DNA of 28,592 bases from Bacteroidota bacterium (lineage in GTDB: Bacteria; Bacteroidota; Bacteroidia; Bacteroidales; Dysgonomonadaceae), in contig JAEZZZ010000065.1 of the NCBI GenBank assembly GCA_023418255.1, positions 1-28,592 on the forward strand, read 5' to 3'. Under the pieces are notes generated by a model. It was not told where the DNA came from. It ran no database searches and saw nothing but the letters and a program-made list of their open reading frames with translations. Both the position numbers and the translations under genes were made by a program. Shown piece after piece: positions 17,046 to 23,740 of the stretch (position 1 is its first letter; each line of letters opens with the position of its first letter).

Positions 17046-17050
17046 TGAAT

Positions 17051-17090
17051 AAAAAAAGCTGCCTTAGGAACCGTTTAACCGGTTTCTAAG
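17051..17090 (-). terminator. Hairpin with T tract between SRPBCC gene and kdsA (possible attenuator)
   Basis: CTTAGGAACCG (17063-17073) and CGGTTTCTAAG (17080-17090) pair over 11 positions with one mismatch around a 6-base loop. On the minus strand the stem is followed after six bases by T7 (17057-17051), which ends 5 bases before the kdsA start codon. On the plus strand ATTTTT follows. No separate kdsA promoter is evident, so it may be a leaky terminator or a translation-affecting hairpin. Confidence 0.45.
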
Positions 17091-17103
17091 ATTTTTGTTG
17101 ATG

Positions 17104-17523
17104 TCAGAGTGTGTCGTAAGGGAGTGCTTCCAATAGATTGGCAATTTTGTTTATTGCCTCTTGCAAAGATTTTTTTAGCATTGGCTTCATGAAAACAGGT
17201 GCTTCGGCACGCGCCGTAATTCTCATGCGTGTGTCGGCTTCTCCTTTGTTTACCAATTGAATCCAACAAAAGAGGTCAAAAGGCAATTGTTCCGATTTTA
17301 ATTTCACCAATGAGTTTGGTTTGCGTTCCACCACCACAAAACGTACATCGCCAACCGGCGATACTTTAAAAGAACAGCTGTCTTTGGTACAGCTAAACTC
17401 TTCTATTTTGTCGTGTGCTATATTTTTTTTCATCTTTTCAAGATGAGAAAGATCGGAAAGTATGCGAAACACGTCGCTGTCAGCGTGTTCTATCTTTTTT
17501 ACGTTGCTGATGCACTCTATCAT
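17104..17523 (-). CDS. SRPBCC/START-like small protein coupled to pyrE
   Basis: The ATG at 17523 overlaps the pyrE stop as ATGA, so translation is probably coupled; the frame is open further upstream, but that part lies inside pyrE. The 139-residue product begins MIECISNVKKIEHADSDVFRILSDLSHLEKM, the common start of polyketide-cyclase/START-like (SRPBCC) proteins. After the beta-strand core (DSCSFKVSPVGDVRFVVVERKPNSLVKLKSE, FDLFCWIQLVN, DTRMRITARAEA) it ends in a long amphipathic helix (MLKKSLQEAINKIANLLEAL). These folds bind hydrophobic ligands or help assemble proteins. The biochemical role is unknown. Adjacency to pyrE seems conserved in Bacteroidales from memory. Confidence 0.75.
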   Translation of the reverse strand: MIECISNVKKIEHADSDVFRILSDLSHLEKMKKNIAHDKIEEFSCTKDSCSFKVSPVGDVRFVVVERKPNSLVKLKSEQLPFDLFCWIQLVNKGEADTRMRITARAEAPVFMKPMLKKSLQEAINKIANLLEALPYDTL

Positions 17524-18173
17524 TTTTTTATCTTTTTTTGTGGTCGTCCCCAACTTTCGGGATGCTCGCGCCATTCTTGCAGCGTCTTTAGTTCCGATTC
17601 ATCGATATAATCAATTCGCAATGCCTCATCAAGAATCGCGTCGTAGTCGGAAAGGGTGGTGAGTTCCACGCGTGCTTCTTTCATGTTTTGTTGCGCTGTG
17701 GGGAATCCGTAGGTAAAAATAGCCAGCATCCCCACAACATCGCAGCCATCGCGGCGTATTGCTTCCACTGCTTTTAGGCTGCTGCCGCCTGTGGAAACCA
17801 AGTCCTCGATCACGACCACCTTTTGTTTTGGTTTTAAGTCGCCTTCGATTAAGTTTTCCAATCCATGATCTTTTGGCGACGAGCGCACATAAACAAAAGG
17901 AAGTCCCAACGCGTCAGCCACGATGGCAGCAGGCGCAATGGCACCTGTGGCAACGCCGGCGATGGCTTCCACTTGTGGATATTTTTCAAGAATGAGCCGT
18001 GCAAATTCCACTTTCAAGAAATTGCGCACCCCCGGATAAGACATCAGTTTTCGGTTATCGCAGTAGATGGGCGACTTCCAGCCTGAAGCCCATGTAAAGG
18101 GATTGGCCGACTGCAATTTAACAGCTTTGATTTTTAGCAGTTTCTCTGCTGTAAGTTTTTTTATTGTTTCCAT
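17520..18173 (-). CDS. pyrE: Orotate phosphoribosyltransferase
   Basis: The 217-residue enzyme joins orotate to PRPP to give orotidine 5'-phosphate in de novo pyrimidine synthesis. The PRPP-binding signature VVVIEDLVSTGGSS is at residues 119-132, and the flexible catalytic loop RSSPKDHGLENLIEG contains Lys101 and the typical K-x-H-G. WASGWKSPIYCDNRKLMSYP near residues 28-47 is the characteristic orotate-site region. It has its own promoter-like box (18201-18208) and overlaps the following gene by 4 bases. Length is normal; no odd features. Confidence 0.94.
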   Translation of the reverse strand: METIKKLTAEKLLKIKAVKLQSANPFTWASGWKSPIYCDNRKLMSYPGVRNFLKVEFARLILEKYPQVEAIAGVATGAIAPAAIVADALGLPFVYVRSSPKDHGLENLIEGDLKPKQKVVVIEDLVSTGGSSLKAVEAIRRDGCDVVGMLAIFTYGFPTAQQNMKEARVELTTLSDYDAILDEALRIDYIDESELKTLQEWREHPESWGRPQKKIKK

Positions 18174-18200
18174 ATTAATTCATAATTATCACGCGTAACA

Positions 18201-18208
18201 CAAAAGTA
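18201..18208 (-). promoter_or_regulatory. -7 promoter box for pyrE
   Basis: The minus strand reads TACTTTTG, an exact TAnnTTTG, 27 bases before the pyrE start. It splits the minus-strand run into prmC-recX-comF and pyrE-SRPBCC-kdsA-maf units. Confidence 0.55.
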
Positions 18209-18252
18209 CTTCTTTTATGGCAAAATATCTTTATTTTATTGAAAAAATATTG

Positions 18253-18945
18253 TTACATCACTTCCCCAAGCGTGGCAATACTGATGGAAATAGATGTGCA
18301 TTTTTGCAATGCAACGCCGCATGCTTCCAGAGTGGAGCCGGTAGTGATAACATCATCGACCAGCAAAATATGTTTTTCGCGAAATAGGTTGGTATCTTTC
18401 ACCTCAAAAATGCCTTTTACATTTTCCCAGCGTTGATTTTTGCTCTTTTTTGTCTGTGTGGGATTGTATATTGCACGCACTAAATTGCTGCTGTTTAATG
18501 GGATGAAAGTGCTTTCCGAAATTCCGTCAGCGATAATTTCTGCTTGGTTGTATCCTCTCTTTTTCTCTCGTTTAGGGTGCAGAGGAACGGGAACAATGAA
18601 GTCGATGGGACGAATGAAATCACTGCCCACCATATCGTCACCAAAGAGCTTGCCCAATAAAAAACCAATTTCTGCGGCGCGTGAATATTTCAATTTGTGA
18701 ATCAATGGTGGCAGCATACCTCCTTTGCTGAATGCACAAAATGAAGCAATCCGCCGAAAAGGGATGCGACCGGCCATAAGTTGCTCCGCGCGGTTGCCCG
18801 GACGCATGAAATTGTGTGTTCGCGGCAGTCGGATAATGCAGTTCAAACAGATTGCCTTTTCTTCCGGTAACAGCCTGCGCTCGCATGAAGCGCACAATGG
18901 CGGAAACACAATTTCATCAAGAGCATTTATCAGTTTTTTTATCAT
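18253..18945 (-). CDS. comF: ComF-family phosphoribosyltransferase-like protein
   Basis: The 230-residue protein has an N-terminal double-zinc-ribbon Cys set (Cys18, Cys21, Cys33, Cys36 in PPLCASC...CLNC) and a C-terminal type I PRTase domain with the PRPP motif ILLVDDVITTGST at 193-205. The central block YSRAAEIGFLLGKLFG and PVPLHPKREKKRGYNQAE is characteristic of ComF/GntX. ComF is needed for DNA uptake in competent bacteria and interacts with the PriA/ComFA machinery; in non-competent bacteria its role is unclear. It follows recX by 11 bases, linking it to a DNA-repair and recombination gene, and is 79 bases ahead of pyrE, which has its own promoter box. Confidence 0.88.
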   Translation of the reverse strand: MIKKLINALDEIVFPPLCASCERRLLPEEKAICLNCIIRLPRTHNFMRPGNRAEQLMAGRIPFRRIASFCAFSKGGMLPPLIHKLKYSRAAEIGFLLGKLFGDDMVGSDFIRPIDFIVPVPLHPKREKKRGYNQAEIIADGISESTFIPLNSSNLVRAIYNPTQTKKSKNQRWENVKGIFEVKDTNLFREKHILLVDDVITTGSTLEACGVALQKCTSISISIATLGEVM

Positions 18946-18956
18946 GGGGGCTTATA

Positions 18957-19445
18957 CTATTTGCATTTGGTGAACAATCGGTCCACACATCGTACAATAT
19001 CGTCCACTTCAAAGCCTTTGCCTAAGGCAAAACGAATTAATTTGGCTCGCTTTTCATATTCGGATGTTGCTTTTACTGTTTTCATCTTTTTTGTCAAAAG
19101 TGCCTGCAACGCGTCTGTCATTTCATCGGATGAAAACTCAGAGAACGCTTTGTCAATAAGTTCCGAAGGAATTCCTTTGTGCCGCAATGCCATGGCAATT
19201 TTTATTTTTCCCCAACGTAAAAAATGCAACTTGTCGTGGATAAAACTCTTTGCATAGCGCAGTTCATCAATAAATCTCTCTTTTTCGAGTTGCTTTACGA
19301 TTTTGTCAATCTCATCTTCCGACAGCGGCATACGTTGCAACTTAGCTTGAATCTCATGGCGGCAATATTCTTTTCCGGAACATAAATGTGCCATTTTAGC
19401 GTAAGCCTTTTCGGGATTGATATGAATTGAACTGTTTTTTTTCAT
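18957..19445 (-). CDS. recX: RecX regulatory protein
   Basis: The 162-residue protein fits RecX, which binds the RecA filament and limits recombinase activity. It is all-helical with the repeated three-helix pattern: AYAKMAHLCSGKEYCRHEIQAKLQRMPLSEDEIDKIVKQLEKERFIDELRYAKSFIHDKLHFLRWGKIKIAMALRHKGIP. The segments C..KEYC..EI..KL, FIDELRYA..FI.DK and WGK.KI...L..KGI are the family hallmarks. recA is not in the window. It starts 9 bases after the prmC stop and ends 11 bases before comF, so the three are very likely one operon. Confidence 0.88.
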   Translation of the reverse strand: MKKNSSIHINPEKAYAKMAHLCSGKEYCRHEIQAKLQRMPLSEDEIDKIVKQLEKERFIDELRYAKSFIHDKLHFLRWGKIKIAMALRHKGIPSELIDKAFSEFSSDEMTDALQALLTKKMKTVKATSEYEKRAKLIRFALGKGFEVDDIVRCVDRLFTKCK

Positions 19446-19454
19446 GTCGAGTGC

Positions 19455-20300
19455 TTATGGATGTTTCGCTTTTACCATTCGATTATTACCCGAAATGTCC
19501 TTTTTAAGTTCAATCTCTTGAAACCCTTTTTTTGAGAGCATTTCCAACACATCATTTCCTTTGGCTTGGTTTATTTCAAAAAATAAAAATCCATTGCCGC
19601 GCAGTTTTTGCATCGCGATATCGGCAATTCGTTCGTAAAAAATCAACGGATGCTCATTCGGAACGAATAGTGCCGATGCCGGCTCGTAATCCAACACATT
19701 TTTTTGCATGTTTCCCCGCTCGCAAAACATGATGTAGGGCGGATTGCTGACAATGACATCAAACATGTGTGGTGATGTTGTTTCAGCAAAAACATCGCGT
19801 GTCTCAAATTGTACGGATACTTGGTTTCTCTTTGCGTTTTGCGAAGCGACTTCCAATGCCCGTGAAGAAAAATCCCAAGCAAAGACAGTCGCTTTTGACC
19901 ATTTTTTTGCCAGCGTGATGGCGATGCAGCCGCTTCCTGTTCCAATGTCTAAAATATCCGCCGCGTCGTTACCGGCTGTGTTTAAAATCCATTCCACGAG
20001 TTCCTCTGTTTCGGGTCGTGGAATGAGAACGTGTGGGTTTACATAAAATGTCAGTCCATAAAAATAAGCTTCGTTTACAATATATTGTATCGGTTCGTGC
20101 TTCCGAAGGCGCGACAAAATATCTTCTGTTTTTTGCCTTTGATTATCCGATAAATTGCTACATTTGCACGTTATTGCATCGACAGAACGGCTGCCGCACA
20201 CATTTTCGATGATGATGCGGCTCAAGGCCTTTATTTCCGAAGGAGAATAACTATTTTTTAGCTCTTCTTCGATATATTTTGTCAGAAGTTGCATTGCCAT
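19455..20300 (-). CDS. prmC: Release factor glutamine N5-methyltransferase
   Basis: ATG 20300 is chosen (a second ATG is at 20294); the frame extends further upstream, but that stretch is lysine/phenylalanine-rich and contains the promoter box. The 281-residue enzyme methylates the GGQ glutamine of release factors RF1/RF2 using S-adenosylmethionine. The SAM loop DIGTGSG is at 118-124 and the catalytic NPPY at 186-189 (VSNPPYIM). The N-terminal five-helix RF-binding domain and the link PIQYI...FYGLTFYVNPHVLIPRPETEELVE are standard. It is the first gene of the minus-strand run and divergent from ribD. The -7 box lies only 10 bases from the ATG, so the mRNA may be almost leaderless. Confidence 0.93.
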   Translation of the reverse strand: MAMQLLTKYIEEELKNSYSPSEIKALSRIIIENVCGSRSVDAITCKCSNLSDNQRQKTEDILSRLRKHEPIQYIVNEAYFYGLTFYVNPHVLIPRPETEELVEWILNTAGNDAADILDIGTGSGCIAITLAKKWSKATVFAWDFSSRALEVASQNAKRNQVSVQFETRDVFAETTSPHMFDVIVSNPPYIMFCERGNMQKNVLDYEPASALFVPNEHPLIFYERIADIAMQKLRGNGFLFFEINQAKGNDVLEMLSKKGFQEIELKKDISGNNRMVKAKHP

Positions 20301-20310
20301 TTCTTTTTCA

Positions 20311-20318
20311 CAAATATA
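20311..20318 (-). promoter_or_regulatory. -7 promoter box for prmC
   Basis: The minus strand reads TATATTTG, an exact TAnnTTTG. With the usual distance to the start point the transcript would begin only a few bases before the ATG at 20300. Confidence 0.55.
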
Positions 20319-20398
20319 CAGGTTTATCTTCGAATATTTATTGAAATAAAGAAAAAAGAAGAGCGCCTTATTTGCATTAGCAATCAAAACAATAAAAA

Positions 20399-21466
20399 AT
20401 GAACAACGACTCACTATTCATGCGCCGCTGCCTTCAGCTGGCCGCCAAGGGCGAGGGACATACAACACCCAATCCAATGGTAGGAGCTGTGATTGTATAC
20501 AACGACACCATTATTGGCGAAGGATATCACAAAAAACACAAAGAGGCACACGCCGAAGTGAATGCGATACGTTCGGTAAAAGACTGCTCATTGCTGTCGA
20601 AATCGACATTGTATGTCTCGTTGGAACCCTGTTCTCACTACGGCATCACGTCGCCTTGCGCGGAGTTTATCATCTCTTGTAATATCCCACGTGTGGTGGT
20701 CGCGGTGCAGGATCCCAATCCTGTGGTCGCCGGAAGAGGAATTCGCATGATGCGCGAAGCCGGAATAGATGTTTCCGTTGGCATTTTAGAGCAAGAAGCG
20801 AGGGAGTTGAATCGCAGTTTCTTTGTGAATCAAGAGCAACATCGACCCTATATTATTTTAAAATGGGCACAGAGCAAAGATGGTTTTATGGATCGCGCAC
20901 GTCAAACGTCAGAAATTCCCCCGGAAAAACTATCAAACTCCATCACTCATTGCCTTGTACACCGAATGCGTACCATCACAAAAGGAATTATGATTGGGAC
21001 AAACACCGCGTTGTTGGACAATCCGCAGCTAACTTCACGCAAATGGGACGGTGAAAATCCAACACGTATTGTGTTTGATAAAGAATTGAAAATTCCACAT
21101 AGCAATGCATTGTTTAACAACGAAGCAGATACCATCGTTCTTACGGAAAAAACCGAAGGATTTCCTCTCGTACAAGAAAATGTGAAATATATTTCAACAA
21201 AATTTGATCCCGACGCAAACCAACAGATAATGAGCGAGCTATATAAAAACGGCATCTATTCTCTGCTTGTGGAGGGAGGAGCCGGTTTACTGTCATCGCT
21301 CATTCAAGAGCATCTGTGGGATGAGGCATGGATAGAGATTGCCGATAAAGAACTTGGATCCGGCGTTAAATCGCCTGTGATTGAAGGAGAAATGTGCCAG
21401 GTGAAAAAATATTTTGATGCAAATCAAATTCATTTAAAGAATAAAACAACTCAAAAATTTCATTAA
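20399..21466 (+). CDS. ribD: Bifunctional riboflavin deaminase/reductase RibD
   Basis: The 355-residue protein performs two steps of riboflavin synthesis: deamination of the pyrimidine intermediate, then reduction of its ribosyl side chain. The N-terminal cytidine-deaminase-like domain has the zinc motif HAEVNA (His51, catalytic Glu53) and PCSHYGITSPCAE (Cys78, Cys87), plus TPNPMVGAV. The C-terminal reductase domain shows RPYIILKWAQSKDGF, TKGIMIGTNTALLDNPQLTSR and LLVEGGAGLLSSLIQEHLWDE, typical of RibD/RibG C. A -7-like TTATTTGC lies about 35 bases upstream but is one base short of consensus. Divergent from prmC with 98 bases between. No other rib gene is near and no FMN riboswitch is apparent. 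Confidence 0.94.
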   Translation: MNNDSLFMRRCLQLAAKGEGHTTPNPMVGAVIVYNDTIIGEGYHKKHKEAHAEVNAIRSVKDCSLLSKSTLYVSLEPCSHYGITSPCAEFIISCNIPRVVVAVQDPNPVVAGRGIRMMREAGIDVSVGILEQEARELNRSFFVNQEQHRPYIILKWAQSKDGFMDRARQTSEIPPEKLSNSITHCLVHRMRTITKGIMIGTNTALLDNPQLTSRKWDGENPTRIVFDKELKIPHSNALFNNEADTIVLTEKTEGFPLVQENVKYISTKFDPDANQQIMSELYKNGIYSLLVEGGAGLLSSLIQEHLWDEAWIEIADKELGSGVKSPVIEGEMCQVKKYFDANQIHLKNKTTQKFH

Positions 21467-21503
21467 ATATTCATTTTAATATGGTTAAAGCAAAAAATCT
21501 TTC

Positions 21504-21511
21504 TACTTTTG
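21504..21511 (+). promoter_or_regulatory. -7 promoter box for the DUF6242-uppS-bamA unit
   Basis: TACTTTTG matches TAnnTTTG exactly, 37 bases before the lipoprotein start codon. A -33 box is not clear. Confidence 0.55.
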
Positions 21512-21548
21512 CATATCTTAAACCGATTGTACAATATTTTTGAAACAA

Positions 21549-22901
21549 ATGAAATTGCAATATTTCTTCAAATTAACTCTTCTGACAGCCGTCGTTGCAA
21601 TATGCAGCTCGTGTCTTAAAACAGAACAGCGAGATGTCACATTATCATCTGACGCGCAGATATATTCACTATCCCTCTCTTCTGAAAAAGATTCGGCAAG
21701 AGTCCTAAATAACACAAAATTTACCATTGACCAAATAGGCGAAAAAATATTTAACCAAGACTCGCTACCCTATCTGTTTCATATCGATAGCGTGCACTTA
21801 GATCTCAAAATGGCTTCGTCAAACAATTTGCCAACTTTTACCATCCATCTAAAAAACAATGATAGTGTATATGAATGGAACGGAAAAGATTCCATCGCTA
21901 TCAATCGACTGACGGCAATCACTTCGAGAGCGCCAGACAGACAGCATGCCATTACATATCAATTCAAAATAAACATCCATCAGCAAGACCCTGAAATTTT
22001 GACATGGGAACGGCTTGCCGACAACTATTTGGCAACACCCACCAACGATCAGAAGACCATTTTGGTAAACGGTAGCCTCATAACCTATTATCGAGCGGGC
22101 AAAAACATTATGGCGAAGGAAACACCGATAGACGATGGAAAAAATTGGAGCAGCATCCCTCTAAACGGATTGCCTGTTACGGTGCAACTGCAAAGCATTA
22201 TTGCCGCCACCGAAGACAACAAAAAAGCATATGCATTGGATAACGCCAACGCTGTGTATCAAACAACCGATGGAAAAGAGTGGAGCAAAATAACAACACG
22301 TTACCCCGTAAAAAGTATTTATGGTAACTTGCCTCTGTTTAACGGGAAATCGGAAATTTTACTCATGATAAATGATAATGGCGTGTCGAAGTTGGCTACA
22401 ACAACTGATTTCAGCACTATCCATATTGAAAATATAACGGTGCCGGACAAATTCCCAACAAACGACCTTTCGCCTGTAACGGTGAACAATCCTGACGTGT
22501 TTGTCGCGAAATACATCATTTTGGCAGGCGGAACAAATGAAAAATATGGAATATCAAAAAACATTTGGCTGATTCAGAAAAAAAACAACGACGTGGATAT
22601 CGCTTCGGTAGAAGCATCCGTGCCTGTTGATGGTGCACGTTTGTTCTTTTACAACAACATGTTGTATCTGCTAAGCCATGGTAGAGATACCAATAAACTG
22701 TTCACATCAAACGACTACGGATTGCATTGGCATCCCGTGGGAAGCAATCAAGAACTTCCCGAAACATTTTCTTTCAGGAGAGAAACCTCGATAATAACCG
22801 ACACCAACCATTTTATTTGGATTGTAGGTGGTCTATCCCAATCCAACAATGGAATAGCCGAAGTGTGGAGAGGGCGATTGAATAAATTCGCGGAAAAATA
22901 A
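21549..22901 (+). CDS. DUF6242-like beta-propeller lipoprotein upstream of uppS
   Basis: ATG 21549 is used; the frame starts three codons earlier at a TTG. The 450-residue product has a lipoprotein signal ending ICSSC (Cys22), so it should be membrane-anchored. The body is beta-rich and carries Asp-box-like motifs typical of sialidase-type propeller blades: IDDGKNWSSI, TTDGKEWSKI and SNDYGLHWHPV (x-D-x-G-x-x-W pattern). The end, FIWIVGGLSQSNNGIAEVWRGRLNKF, resembles Kelch/propeller closure. Position before uppS-bamA is a conserved Bacteroidales arrangement, as I recall, and the family is likely DUF6242. Function is unknown; an envelope role is inferred from context. It runs 22 bases ahead of uppS. 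Confidence 0.72.
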   Translation: MKLQYFFKLTLLTAVVAICSSCLKTEQRDVTLSSDAQIYSLSLSSEKDSARVLNNTKFTIDQIGEKIFNQDSLPYLFHIDSVHLDLKMASSNNLPTFTIHLKNNDSVYEWNGKDSIAINRLTAITSRAPDRQHAITYQFKINIHQQDPEILTWERLADNYLATPTNDQKTILVNGSLITYYRAGKNIMAKETPIDDGKNWSSIPLNGLPVTVQLQSIIAATEDNKKAYALDNANAVYQTTDGKEWSKITTRYPVKSIYGNLPLFNGKSEILLMINDNGVSKLATTTDFSTIHIENITVPDKFPTNDLSPVTVNNPDVFVAKYIILAGGTNEKYGISKNIWLIQKKNNDVDIASVEASVPVDGARLFFYNNMLYLLSHGRDTNKLFTSNDYGLHWHPVGSNQELPETFSFRRETSIITDTNHFIWIVGGLSQSNNGIAEVWRGRLNKFAEK

Positions 22902-22923
22902 ACCAACAAAACGGATAAAAAGC

Positions 22924-23709
22924 ATGTCGCTGATTGACAAAATAGATAAAACACGCGCTCCTCAACATATTGCCATCATTATGGACGGAAACGGGCGATG
23001 GGCAAAAGCACGCGATCTCGATCGTACTGAAGGACATAAAGAAGGTGTTAACTCGGTGCGAAAGATCGTGGAGGCTTCGGCAAACGCCGGCGTACGCTTT
23101 TTAACTATTTACGCTTTCTCAACCGAAAATTGGAAACGCCCGAAAGAAGAAATTAACGCGCTGATGAATTTGATGGTATATGCCATCTCTAAGGAAACAC
23201 CGGATTTAATAAAAAATGGAATTCGTCTTCAATGTATTGGTGACACCGACCGCTTGCCAAAAGAGACGCGCGAAGAACTTTTTCGGTGTATTGAAAAAAC
23301 CGCGCAAGGAAACACCCTTACATTGGCGCTGGCGCTCAGTTATTCATCAAAGTGGGAAATCGCGCATGCCGCAAAAGAGATTGCCAAAGCAGTGCAAATG
23401 GGCAAACTGAAAGAGCAAGACATTAATGAGTCGATATTTGAAAAATATCTTTCAACGTTCGGAATCCCCAATCCCGATTTACTTATTCGTACGGGTGGAG
23501 AACAGCGAATAAGTAATTTCTTGTTGTGGCAAGCTGCTTATTCCGAACTCTATTTTACCGACACTTATTGGCCTGATTTTAATGACGAAAGTCTTTACGA
23601 AGCCATTCTTGATTATCAACACAGAGAGCGTCGATTTGGCAAAACGAGTGAACAGATACAACAGTCACACAATCCCATAACAGAGGATGTCAAGATAGAT
23701 AAGAAGTAA
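22924..23709 (+). CDS. uppS: Isoprenyl transferase (undecaprenyl diphosphate synthase)
   Basis: The 261-residue cytoplasmic enzyme extends farnesyl diphosphate with isopentenyl diphosphate in cis to make the C55 carrier for peptidoglycan and LPS. The signature HIAIIMDGNGRWA contains the catalytic Asp21, followed by GHKEG, YAFSTENWKRP, RLQCIGD, LALSYSSKWEI and PDLLIRTGGEQRISNFLLWQAAYSELYF, all expected for cis-prenyltransferases. The tail of about 25 residues after RRFG is polar and non-conserved. It sits between the propeller lipoprotein and bamA with short gaps (22 and 31 bases), so the three form an operon. Confidence 0.95.
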   Translation: MSLIDKIDKTRAPQHIAIIMDGNGRWAKARDLDRTEGHKEGVNSVRKIVEASANAGVRFLTIYAFSTENWKRPKEEINALMNLMVYAISKETPDLIKNGIRLQCIGDTDRLPKETREELFRCIEKTAQGNTLTLALALSYSSKWEIAHAAKEIAKAVQMGKLKEQDINESIFEKYLSTFGIPNPDLLIRTGGEQRISNFLLWQAAYSELYFTDTYWPDFNDESLYEAILDYQHRERRFGKTSEQIQQSHNPITEDVKIDKK

Positions 23710-23740
23710 TTACCAAAATAGCGAAACGAAAAAAATCACA

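Noticed and set aside
20301..20398. FMN riboswitch upstream of ribD
   Set aside because: The 98-base divergent gap is too short and lacks the conserved RFN elements.
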